A stretch of DNA of 64,000 nucleotides from an uncultured Alistipes sp. (lineage in GTDB: Bacteria > Bacteroidota > Bacteroidia > Bacteroidales > Rikenellaceae): assembly GCA_947364365.1 (NCBI GenBank), contig CANASP010000003.1, positions 81,258 through 145,257 of the forward strand. The letters run 5' to 3'. Below the pieces are notes generated by a model that was not told the origin of the DNA, searched no databases, and was given only the letters and a program-made list of their open reading frames with translations. The position numbers and the translations under genes were made by a program. The stretch's first letter is position 1; the number at the start of each line of letters is the position of its first letter. Shown piece by piece: positions 57,280 to 64,000 of the stretch.

Positions 57280-58230
57280 TTACTCGACCTTGCCGCTGCC
57301 CGTGCCCGGCTGCCACTCGGCGACCGAGGTCGACAGCTCGATCTTCTGCTGCACGAAGGTCAGCGTGATGACATAGGCCTTGCCCGGCACGAAGCGCGTG
57401 TCTTCGTCGATCGTGAACGGCGTGGCCTCGTAGACCGCATGGTTGGTCTCGATGTCGAGCGAGAGCGTCTGGCCCTCGACCGGCAGGATCATCACCGGCA
57501 CGCCCACCGTGGCGGGATCGGCCTGGCTGTTCTCGTCGGCGGCGATGGGGATGGTCACCGGCACCTCGACGCCCGGTACCGGCAGCTGGCCGGCCTCGCT
57601 GCCCAGCAGCTCGTCGGTCACCAGCGAGATACCCACGGGCACCTGCACGTCGTTGATCTTGATCGAGCGCACCTCGGTGCCGGGCTCCAGCGAGATCTCG
57701 CCCCGCACCTGGAAGCGCAGCTGCACGGTCTCGTGGGCGAAGTAGAGCGCCTTGTCGAAGCGGTCGTTCTTGCGGCCCACCAGCTCGCGGGCCAGCAGCA
57801 CGTCGTCGGTGCCGTCGCCGACATAGTCGGCGTCATCGGCTGCGAAGCGGACCTCGCCCGAGGCGAGCGTACCCTGGGGGTACCACGACTTCATGTAGGT
57901 CCTCACCGCCGCGTTGGCGTGGTAGACCTGCGTCTGGTCGAGCGTCACGGCCTCGAGCGCCGGCTGGGCCTTGACCGTCGTCGCGGTCTCCCAGCGGGGC
58001 TCCAGCGAGTAGTCGACCTCGGCCTCGGCGTCGGGACCTACCTCCCAGCCCGCGATGGCGGCCCGGAACGAGTCGCCGGTCTCGATCGGCGCACGGACCT
58101 CGACGGTCGTCGGGACACCCGCGCTGAGCAGGATGGTCGCATCCTCCGCCGAGCGCTGCGGCTCCTTGTCGCAGGCGGTCAGCGCCGCAGCGGCCAGCAG
58201 CAGGCAAAGCGATTGGTTGATAGTTTTCAT
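57280..58230 (-). CDS. Fimbrillin family lipoprotein 4 (pilin-like)
   Basis: A 316-residue lipoprotein (lipobox LTAC, DKEPQ). TYMKSWYPQGTLASGEVRFAADDADYVGDGTDDVLLARELVG, ALYFAHETVQLRFQVRG, EVRSIKINDVQVPVG and FVPGKAYVITLTFVQQKIELSTSVAEWQPGTGSGKVE follow the type V pilin pattern. The C-terminal strand (AEW..GTGSG) could be the donor strand used in polymerisation, as known for FimA/Mfa1-type pilins. It is the fourth in a row and is followed by a strong hairpin and GC-rich spacer. Confidence 0.8.
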   Translation of the reverse strand: MKTINQSLCLLLAAAALTACDKEPQRSAEDATILLSAGVPTTVEVRAPIETGDSFRAAIAGWEVGPDAEAEVDYSLEPRWETATTVKAQPALEAVTLDQTQVYHANAAVRTYMKSWYPQGTLASGEVRFAADDADYVGDGTDDVLLARELVGRKNDRFDKALYFAHETVQLRFQVRGEISLEPGTEVRSIKINDVQVPVGISLVTDELLGSEAGQLPVPGVEVPVTIPIAADENSQADPATVGVPVMILPVEGQTLSLDIETNHAVYEATPFTIDEDTRFVPGKAYVITLTFVQQKIELSTSVAEWQPGTGSGKVE

Positions 58231-58263
58231 AATCGGATCGATTGTTTACGTTTCATCATGTTT

Positions 58264-58282
58264 CCGCGGCCGCGGGCCGCGG
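58264..58282 (-). promoter_or_regulatory. GC hairpin between fimbrillins 3 and 4
   Basis: Arms CCGCGGC and GCCGCGG around five bases, inside the 109-base spacer. It may set the ratio of the two pilin mRNAs. Confidence 0.35.
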
Positions 58283-58339
58283 AGAGGCGGGCGGCGCACC
58301 CGGCTCGCGGAAGCGCCGGCCGCCCGGAACCCGCAGTCG

Positions 58340-59299
58340 TCAGATGACGGTGGCCGCACCGGTGGTGGCAGTCCACGGCGTGATATTGGCCTTCAGCTCA
58401 ATACCCTTCTGCTGGACGGTGATCGTGATGGCGTAGGCCTTGCCGGCCTCGAACTTCGTGCCGTCGGTGGTCACCGCCACGTTGCTGTAGGTCACCGAGC
58501 GGTTTTCGCTCAGGGTCGTGACGTTGAGCTTGATCGTCGTATTGTTGGCGACGGGCATGATCATCATCTTCGAAGCTCCGGTCACCTCGGCGGCCGTCGC
58601 AGGAACGGAGAAGGCGCTGGCCGTGGCCGAGGTCTTGTCGTAAGCGACGAGCGTCTTCGAAGCCGATGCGGTAGCGGCACCCGTCGACAGGTTGAGCGTC
58701 GCGGGGACGGTACCGCCCACGATCTCGATCTTCGTGATCTTCGTGCCGTCGACCATACCGGTGCCCTTCACGGCCTTGAAGCTCAGCTGCGAGGTCAGGT
58801 GGTTCAGGGTCAGGTTGCCGGAGATCACCGTCGTCTTGTTTCCGTTGAGAACGTTGCTGACGCATACGTCGTTCAGACCGTCCGTATCGGCGAAGGTCAC
58901 GATACCCGTCGCAGCGGGATTGTTGTTCGCCGAACCGGCGGGATACCAGGCACGTACGTAGGTGTTGATCGATCCGTCGGCGCTGTAATAACGCAGCGGA
59001 TTGAGCGTGATGGCGGAAGCCGCGGCGTTAAGCACCACGCTCTGGTTGGTGTTCGTCCACTTGGGGGCGGCAGCCAGGCTCTGCGTCGTACCCTCCCAGC
59101 CGGCGATGTTCACGCCGACGGCAGCGGTGATGGGGCCGGCACCGGCCTTGGTCTCGATCTCGGCGGGCGTATCCACGTTGGCCATCAGCTCGATGGGCAC
59201 GAGCTCCTCGGCGGGGGTGGGATCGACGGCAGGCTCGTTCTGCGAACAGCCGGCCAGCAGCAGCGCTGCAGCAGCGGAAGTGAAAAGAAGATTTTTCAT
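58340..59299 (-). CDS. Fimbrillin family lipoprotein 3 (pilin-like)
   Basis: A 319-residue lipoprotein (lipobox LLAGC, SQNEPAV). ETKAGAGPITAAVGVNIAGWEGT, INTYVRAWYPAGSANNNPAATGIVTFADTDGLNDVCVSNVLNGNK, LTLNHLTSQLSFKAVKG and FEAGKAYAITITVQQKGIELKANITPWTATTGAATVI match the fimbrillin family. Codons here are less extreme and the product is Thr/Ala-rich, as for a highly expressed pilin. The spacer upstream carries a nine-C tract (coding strand). Confidence 0.82.
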   Translation of the reverse strand: MKNLLFTSAAAALLLAGCSQNEPAVDPTPAEELVPIELMANVDTPAEIETKAGAGPITAAVGVNIAGWEGTTQSLAAAPKWTNTNQSVVLNAAASAITLNPLRYYSADGSINTYVRAWYPAGSANNNPAATGIVTFADTDGLNDVCVSNVLNGNKTTVISGNLTLNHLTSQLSFKAVKGTGMVDGTKITKIEIVGGTVPATLNLSTGAATASASKTLVAYDKTSATASAFSVPATAAEVTGASKMMIMPVANNTTIKLNVTTLSENRSVTYSNVAVTTDGTKFEAGKAYAITITVQQKGIELKANITPWTATTGAATVI

Positions 59300-59425
59300 T
59301 TGTTTGGAGTTTGAATTGTGTTTTTAAAATGCCATTTTTAACGGTTTCCTATTGCGTGAGGACCGGTCGGACGGCACTCACACACAAGGGAAAGAGGGGG
59401 GGGGTAATTGCGGATCATGCGGCGG
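59300..59425. other. Spacer upstream of fimbrillin 3 with homopolymer tract
   Basis: 126 bases between fimbrillins 2 and 3. It is longer than the other early junctions and contains the G9 run (59396-59404) and an AT-rich stretch just before the gene, so it may hold a separate promoter, though no clear TAnnTTTG box was seen. Confidence 0.45.
59396..59404 (+). repeat. Nine-G homopolymer in the spacer upstream of fimbrillin 3
   Basis: Nine G on the plus strand (C9 in the transcript), 97 bases upstream of the fimbrillin 3 ATG. Changes in length could alter promoter or leader structure. Confidence 0.65.
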
Positions 59426-60337
59426 TTATTCGATGATGGCCCAGCCCTCCTTCTCGACCCAGGGGGTGATGGAGGCCGTAAGGCCGATGCCGACCTGCGT
59501 GAACTCCAGCTCGATGGTGAACGAGCTGCCGGCCTCGACGTTGGAGGCGTTCTTGACGGTGACCACCTGGTCGATGTAGGTCGCCTTGTTCGTCACCACG
59601 TCGACCTTGAAGGTCGTGCCCGCGATGGGACGGATCATCACCGGCTCGCCCACCTCCTGGGCCGTCGTGCCGATCGTCACCGCATCGGAAGTGATGCCCG
59701 AGACCGCCAGGTCGGCAGCCGCAGCGTAGGTCACGGCGCCATCGGCGTCGATCGCCTTGGTCAGGTCGAAGCCCGTGGGGAGCTGCACGCTCTTGAGCGT
59801 GATCGAACGCAGCTTGGTGCCGGCCTCCAGCCCCTCGCCCGACTTCACCTTGAAGTTGAGCTGGGTGGTCATGTGGCGGAAGGCGACCGTCTTGCCGTCC
59901 TTGTCCCACTTGTTGCCCGAGACCACGGGGGCCAGCAGCGCGTCCTGGTCGCCCTTGGTATTGGCGAAGGTCACGGCCGTCCCGGAGAGCGAACCCTGCG
60001 GGTACCACGCCTTCATGTAGGTCGTCACGTTCTGGTCGGCGTGCCAGTACTTCTGGTTGACCCACGTCACGCTCTGCGCCGTGGCGGAAGCGGTGGTCGA
60101 GAGCAGCGTGTTCCACAGCGGGGCATCGACATAGGTTTCACTCTGCGAGTTCTCCCAACCTGCGATACCGAAGGTCACCTGATCGTCGTTGACGACCGGC
60201 GCTTTGGTCGACGACATCGACCGCAGACCGACGCCCAGGCGGATCGGCGTGCGATCGGCCGAGGAGCCGTTCTCCTCCTTCGAGCAGCCGACCGACAGGA
60301 CCCCTGCGGCCAGCAGCGAAATGATGATTTTCTTCAT
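59426..60337 (-). CDS. Fimbrillin family lipoprotein 2 (pilin-like)
   Basis: A 303-residue lipoprotein (lipobox LSVGC, SKEENG). VTFGIAGWENSQSETYVDAPLW, TTYMKAWYPQGSLSGTAVTFANTKGDQDALLAPVVSGNKWD, TVAFRHMTTQLNFKV and VEAGSSFTIELEFTQVGIGLTASITPWVEKEGWAIIE are classic fimbrillin segments. It follows fimbrillin 1 by 33 bases. Members of the row are similar in length but clearly diverged, so the cluster is old rather than a recent amplification. Confidence 0.82.
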   Translation of the reverse strand: MKKIIISLLAAGVLSVGCSKEENGSSADRTPIRLGVGLRSMSSTKAPVVNDDQVTFGIAGWENSQSETYVDAPLWNTLLSTTASATAQSVTWVNQKYWHADQNVTTYMKAWYPQGSLSGTAVTFANTKGDQDALLAPVVSGNKWDKDGKTVAFRHMTTQLNFKVKSGEGLEAGTKLRSITLKSVQLPTGFDLTKAIDADGAVTYAAAADLAVSGITSDAVTIGTTAQEVGEPVMIRPIAGTTFKVDVVTNKATYIDQVVTVKNASNVEAGSSFTIELEFTQVGIGLTASITPWVEKEGWAIIE

Positions 60338-60370
60338 GTTGTTTTATTAAGGTTTGTTGTTCGATTCGGA

Positions 60371-61333
60371 TCAATAGTCGGCCGTCACGTCGCCCGAGCC
60401 CGTGCCGGTGTAGTCCCACTCGGCGACCGACGCCTGCGCCGACACGGCATAGCCGGCGAAGGTCAGCGCGATGGTGTAGGCCTTGCCCGGAACCATCCGC
60501 GTATCGCCGCGCAGCGTGACGGGGATGTCGCGGTAGACCACGTCGATCGACGTAGCCTCGTCGAACGTGTGGACGTCGACCGAGAAGCGGTTCTGCGCGA
60601 ACGAGGGGATCATGACCGGGACGCCCGAGAAGGCGACCGTGGGGCTGATGATCTGCGTGCCGTCGATGCCCGGGACGGTCAGCGTGGCCGTGGGGTCGTA
60701 GACGAGCGAGCCGTCGGTCACGTCGAAGCCCGTGGGGGCGCTCGTGTTGCGGATGACGATTCCCCGGAGCGTGGTGTGCTCGCCGAAGAGCTCGTCGCCC
60801 TCGACGGTGAACTTCACCTGCGAGGTGAGGTGGACGAAGGTGAGCGTGCGCGTGGCGAAGTCGAGCGCCGAGCCCGAGACCTCGCTGGCGAAGAGGATGT
60901 CGTCGGTGCCGTCGCCCTTGTAGTCGGCATCGCCCGCGAAGGCGACCTTGCCCTCGGAGAGCGTACCGCCGGGGTACCACGCCTGGATGTAGGTCTTCAC
61001 GCCGCCGTCCTGGCTATAGAACCGTTCGGGGGTGAGGGCGATGTCCGCGGCGTCGGCCGAGGCCGTCAGCGTCGTCGTCGACAGCCAGCTGGCGGGTTGC
61101 GTGTAATCGACGGTCGCATCGCTCTCCCAGCCGCCGACGGCGGCCGTGAAGGTCGAGCCCGTACCCACGACAGACCGGGTGACGGCCTGCAATCCCGCGC
61201 TCAACCGGATCGGGCGCTCCGGGGCGTCGGGACGAACGTCGTCCCCGCCGCCGGTCGAACACCCCGACGAGAGGACCGCTAACGAGAGCAGAAAACCCGC
61301 GAGGTGCAGAGTCTGATTTTTACGTGTTCTCAT
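60371..61333 (-). CDS. Fimbrillin family lipoprotein 1 (pilin-like)
   Basis: A 320-residue lipoprotein (lipobox LSSGC, STGGGDD). FTAAVGGWESDATVDYTQPASW, VKTYIQAWYPGGTLSEGKVAFAGDADYKGDGTDDILFASEVSG, LTFVHLTSQVKFTVEG and MVPGKAYTIALTFAGYAVSAQASVAEWDYTGTGSGDVTADY match the fimbrillin family. Its KGDGTDDILFA block is closest to fimbrillin 4 (VGDGTDDVLLA). First pilin after the anchor gene. Confidence 0.82.
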   Translation of the reverse strand: MRTRKNQTLHLAGFLLSLAVLSSGCSTGGGDDVRPDAPERPIRLSAGLQAVTRSVVGTGSTFTAAVGGWESDATVDYTQPASWLSTTTLTASADAADIALTPERFYSQDGGVKTYIQAWYPGGTLSEGKVAFAGDADYKGDGTDDILFASEVSGSALDFATRTLTFVHLTSQVKFTVEGDELFGEHTTLRGIVIRNTSAPTGFDVTDGSLVYDPTATLTVPGIDGTQIISPTVAFSGVPVMIPSFAQNRFSVDVHTFDEATSIDVVYRDIPVTLRGDTRMVPGKAYTIALTFAGYAVSAQASVAEWDYTGTGSGDVTADY

Positions 61334-61352
61334 GATTTGTGTTTATTGTGTT

Positions 61353-62342
61353 TTACTCTTTGGATCCGTTGCGGGGCTGCGGCCGGGGATCTCCCCCGCC
61401 CTCGCCGCTCTCGTCCCACGGCACGACGGCGGCGCCCAGCCACGTGGCATGACGGCGCACGACGATCGACAGGGGGATCTCCGCGGGGAGCGTCCCGCCG
61501 TTGGTCTCCATCAGCTGCCGGATGGTCGGGGTGATGTCCACCGTATCGGCGAAGGCCGTGCCGTCGGTGAAGGTCAGGCCGAGGTGGACCGTGTTGGTCG
61601 CTTCGGGGCTGTCGGCCTGGGTGAGCAGACCGAAGACATTGACGCCGGCGGCATAGTTGGCCACGGCGGCGCGGGTCTCGGGCTGCGCCTCGAACTCGAC
61701 GGCGCACGACGAGGCCGCGTTGTGGCACCCCTGGCCCGGGAAATAGCCGTGGGCGACGCCGCCGAGAACGCCCTTGACGCCCTCGACCGGTACGTCGGTG
61801 TCGAGCAGGAAGCGGACGGAGACGCGGCGGGTGAGCGCCGTGGGCGTCACCGTGAGATAGGTCGTGTCGAGCTGCTCGACGACGATGCGGTCGGTCTCGT
61901 TGCAGCCGCCGGCACCGAAGATCTCCTGCGGTTCGCGGATGCAGGCGACCCCTTCGCCGGGATGGTGGTCGGTGGTGTAGTCGGTGGGCAGGGCGTAGAC
62001 CTCGGCGCTCTCGTAGCGCTCGCAGCCGCGCCAGTCGACCGCTCCGGCGTCCATGTTATGGACGACCATGCGGTAGGTGCCCAGCGGGAAGGTGCCGACG
62101 TAGACGTCCGAGATGTTCTCGACCTCGCGGACCAGCGCGCCCGCCTCGTCGTAGAACAGGAAGCGCGCATCGCGCGCGGCGGCGCCCGCGGCCGACCAGT
62201 TCAGCGTAATCTTCACGTAACCCTCGTCGGGGCGGATCTCAAGGTCGCGCTGCACGCAACCGGAGCCCAGCAGCAGCACGGCGCCGAGCAGCGCCCCCGC
62301 AACGGAGTGAGGATAGTTTCGTAACACTCGATTGTTTTTCAT
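61353..62342 (-). CDS. DUF5119-type lipoprotein (pilus anchor/assembly candidate)
   Basis: A 329-residue lipoprotein (lipobox LGSGC, VQRDLEIRPDEG). VKITLNWSAAGAAARDARFLFYDEAGALVREVENISDVYVGTFPLGTYRMVVHN and YALPTDYTT match DUF5119 proteins, which accompany fimbrillins in Bacteroidota and probably anchor or regulate fibre length like FimB/Mfa2 (inference). It is followed by four pilin genes and preceded by the DUF3575 gene, the usual order in such operons. Confidence 0.78.
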   Translation of the reverse strand: MKNNRVLRNYPHSVAGALLGAVLLLGSGCVQRDLEIRPDEGYVKITLNWSAAGAAARDARFLFYDEAGALVREVENISDVYVGTFPLGTYRMVVHNMDAGAVDWRGCERYESAEVYALPTDYTTDHHPGEGVACIREPQEIFGAGGCNETDRIVVEQLDTTYLTVTPTALTRRVSVRFLLDTDVPVEGVKGVLGGVAHGYFPGQGCHNAASSCAVEFEAQPETRAAVANYAAGVNVFGLLTQADSPEATNTVHLGLTFTDGTAFADTVDITPTIRQLMETNGGTLPAEIPLSIVVRRHATWLGAAVVPWDESGEGGGDPRPQPRNGSKE

Positions 62343-62356
62343 ATCGTGTCGTTCTG

Positions 62357-64000
62357 TTATTTAGCCGATTTACCGAAACGATAGCCGATCTGCAGACGCA
62401 CCTGGGGCACGAACTTGCCCCGGCTTTCGCTGCGATCCCAGTAGGAGTGGCCCCAGATGACCGTGTAGTCGTCGACGCTGGCCATGCGGTAGCCGAGACG
62501 GACGCCGGCATCCAGGAACCAGTGGCTGCCGAAGGGCTGCAACCATCCGCAGGAGAGACCCGCGATGAAGAAGGTGCCCGTCGTACCCGTAGCATCCTTG
62601 TTCTCCCGGTCGAAATCGCCGAAGGTTCCGTAGAGACCTCCGTAAAGGCCCCGGAAGGCCCCGTCGCGCTTCATCCAGAAGCGGGGTTCGACATCCACGG
62701 CCGTCAGGGCGTAGAGACCGTAATCGCCGCCCAGGGCGTTCCAGTTGCTGTAGGCGCCGCCGACCTGAACGGACCAGCGGTCGGCGAAGCCGAATTCCAC
62801 GGAGAGGTTCGGAGTCCAGCCGCCCATCTCGAAGCCCGGCATCAGACTGCCCCAAAGCACCAGGTCGGTCTTCAGCGAGACTTTCAGGCCGCTGCGCGGG
62901 GTCGCCGACGAAAGGGTCTCGCGCAAGGTCGGCACCGATGCGGTCCGGCGCGCTTCCTCACGACGGGCCCACTCCTCCTCGCGGGCGCGGAGCTGCTGCT
63001 GACGCTGCTCCTCCTCGCGGGCCTTCGCCGCCGGGCTCGCCTCGTAGGTGAAGCTCATGCCCGTACCCGAGACCTCAATATCCTCGGTGTTCTGCAACAA
63101 CTCGGGAAGCATCTGCCGGCTGATCTCCTCCCACGTCCGGCCGTCGTCGAGCGAGCGGATGGCCTCCTCGCGGGCCACGCCCGGAGGGGTGTCGCGCAGG
63201 ATCTCCAGCACAGCCTCCCGGTTTTCGATATCCGAACCGTCGACCGTGCGCTCCAGGAGGTTCCAGTTCTCCTTGGCGGCCGGGGAGAGGCCGTAAAGCA
63301 GTTCGGGGAAGAAGACCTCCTTGATATAGCGGTCGCTGGAACCGTCGTTCAGCTCGCGCAACCGCCGCTCACGGACGACGGCATCGGGTTCGTCGTCGAT
63401 GATCGACAGCACGGTCTCCCGGTCGGGCATATCCGAAGCCGCGACCATCTCGCGGAGAAGCTGCCAGTTGGCGGCGCTGACCGTCGTGGTCGACGCCTCG
63501 GAAACGGGATCGGCCGGGCGGAGCAGCGAGGGAACGATCTCGGCGACGATCCGGCGGTAGGTGTCGCCGTCGTCGAGCGCGCGGAGCTCCTCCACGCAGG
63601 TTGCCGCATCGCTCTGCTCCGAGAGGATCGACAGCACGGCGTCCTTATTGGCGATGTCGGAGTCGGAGATACGGTCCAGGATATAGGCGCGGTTGGCTTC
63701 CTGACGCACCGCGGCGTCGCCGCCCGTCAGGAGCTCCGAGAACGCGAGGTCCAGCACCCGGTCGTAGACCGCACCGTCCGCCAGCGCGCGGAGCTGAAGG
63801 TTGCGCGCTTCGAGGTCGGGCTCGCCGTCGATCACCGCCAACACCTCCTCCTTGTCGGGCAGGTCCGATGCGGCGATCTTCGCGCGCAGCGTCTGCCAGT
63901 TCTTCGGACCGACAGCGGCCGAAGGGAGCTCGACGGGGGCGTTTGCGACCGGAGCGGCGGCATTCGAGAGAAGCGCGGGAGCGGCCAGGGCGACCACACG
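62357..64000 (-). CDS. DUF3575 outer-membrane protein with four helical repeats, partial (start beyond window)
   Basis: At least 547 residues; the N-terminus lies past the right edge, since no start with a signal peptide is visible. The visible part begins with four units of about 65-75 residues sharing NW..LR..[IV]..SD[LIM].[DN][RK]..VL.I[IL]..[ED]PD....... LR.L.DG..Y..I.....ELL, at about 30-310 of the visible part. A coiled, Arg/Glu/Gln-rich linker follows. The C-terminal 170 residues are a beta-barrel-like DUF3575 domain (VSLKTDLVLWGSLMPGFEMGGWTPNLSVEFGFADRWSVQVGG ... VRLQIGYRFGKSAK). DUF3575 proteins commonly open fimbrial operons. Confidence 0.75.
   Translation of the reverse strand, partial: RVVALAAPALLSNAAAPVANAPVELPSAAVGPKNWQTLRAKIAASDLPDKEEVLAVIDGEPDLEARNLQLRALADGAVYDRVLDLAFSELLTGGDAAVRQEANRAYILDRISDSDIANKDAVLSILSEQSDAATCVEELRALDDGDTYRRIVAEIVPSLLRPADPVSEASTTTVSAANWQLLREMVAASDMPDRETVLSIIDDEPDAVVRERRLRELNDGSSDRYIKEVFFPELLYGLSPAAKENWNLLERTVDGSDIENREAVLEILRDTPPGVAREEAIRSLDDGRTWEEISRQMLPELLQNTEDIEVSGTGMSFTYEASPAAKAREEEQRQQQLRAREEEWARREEARRTASVPTLRETLSSATPRSGLKVSLKTDLVLWGSLMPGFEMGGWTPNLSVEFGFADRWSVQVGGAYSNWNALGGDYGLYALTAVDVEPRFWMKRDGAFRGLYGGLYGTFGDFDRENKDATGTTGTFFIAGLSCGWLQPFGSHWFLDAGVRLGYRMASVDDYTVIWGHSYWDRSESRGKFVPQVRLQIGYRFGKSAK

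Overview
The window looks like chromosome of a high-GC Bacteroidota, most likely Alistipes or another Rikenellaceae. The basis is gene content plus promoters: -7 boxes of the TAnnTTTG type sit in front of several genes, there is a SusC/SusD pair, a hybrid two-component regulator, GH97 and GH110 enzymes and a large fimbrillin (type V pilus) gene set. Genus is an inference; there is no rRNA or tRNA gene in the window.

Layout. 1-5830 (minus): a housekeeping operon read from a flippase through a cyclophilin lipoprotein, holB, folK and a duplicated-domain lipoprotein to an Ig-like lipoprotein cut by the window edge. 5976-8459 (plus): a secreted glutaminase. 8571-10216 (minus): corA and a shortened MqnA-like gene. 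10217-10636: a non-coding promoter region with DnaA-box-like repeats. 10637-18975 (plus): a compact phage-like cluster with two tail-tip-like proteins, a small HTH protein, a ClpP-like protease, a capsid-like protein, a portal, a connector, a holin and a lysozyme-like protein. No terminase, integrase, tail tube or tape measure is visible. 19198-21824 (plus): comEC without its hydrolase domain and a THUMP-like methyltransferase, both with almost leaderless starts.

21941-42479 is one polysaccharide-utilisation locus. It holds susC/susD, then a separate enzyme operon (M60 metallopeptidase, six-hairpin glycosidase-like protein, GH97, GH110, GH97, sialate O-acetylesterase) and a divergent regulator. 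The content points to host mucin-type or blood-group-B-like glycans (inference). The regulator has Glu where the kinase His should be, no recognisable ATP-binding boxes, and a nine-G tract in its first codons.

42538-64000 (minus) is an unusually large type V pilus-like operon. In transcription order it holds a DUF3575 protein, a DUF5119 anchor, four fimbrillins, three large proteins with repeated C-terminal lectin-like modules, one more fimbrillin, three DUF4906 proteins, a DUF5106-thioredoxin-DUF1573 lipoprotein, a small membrane protein, a bactofilin and a membrane protein of unknown function. Further homopolymer tracts (C9 and G8 on the coding strand), a potential G-quadruplex and near-identical blocks between paralogues suggest that this surface structure may vary. 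The main candidates for something new are the terminase-less phage-like cluster, the pseudokinase regulator with a slippage tract, and the multi-pilin operon with modular tips.
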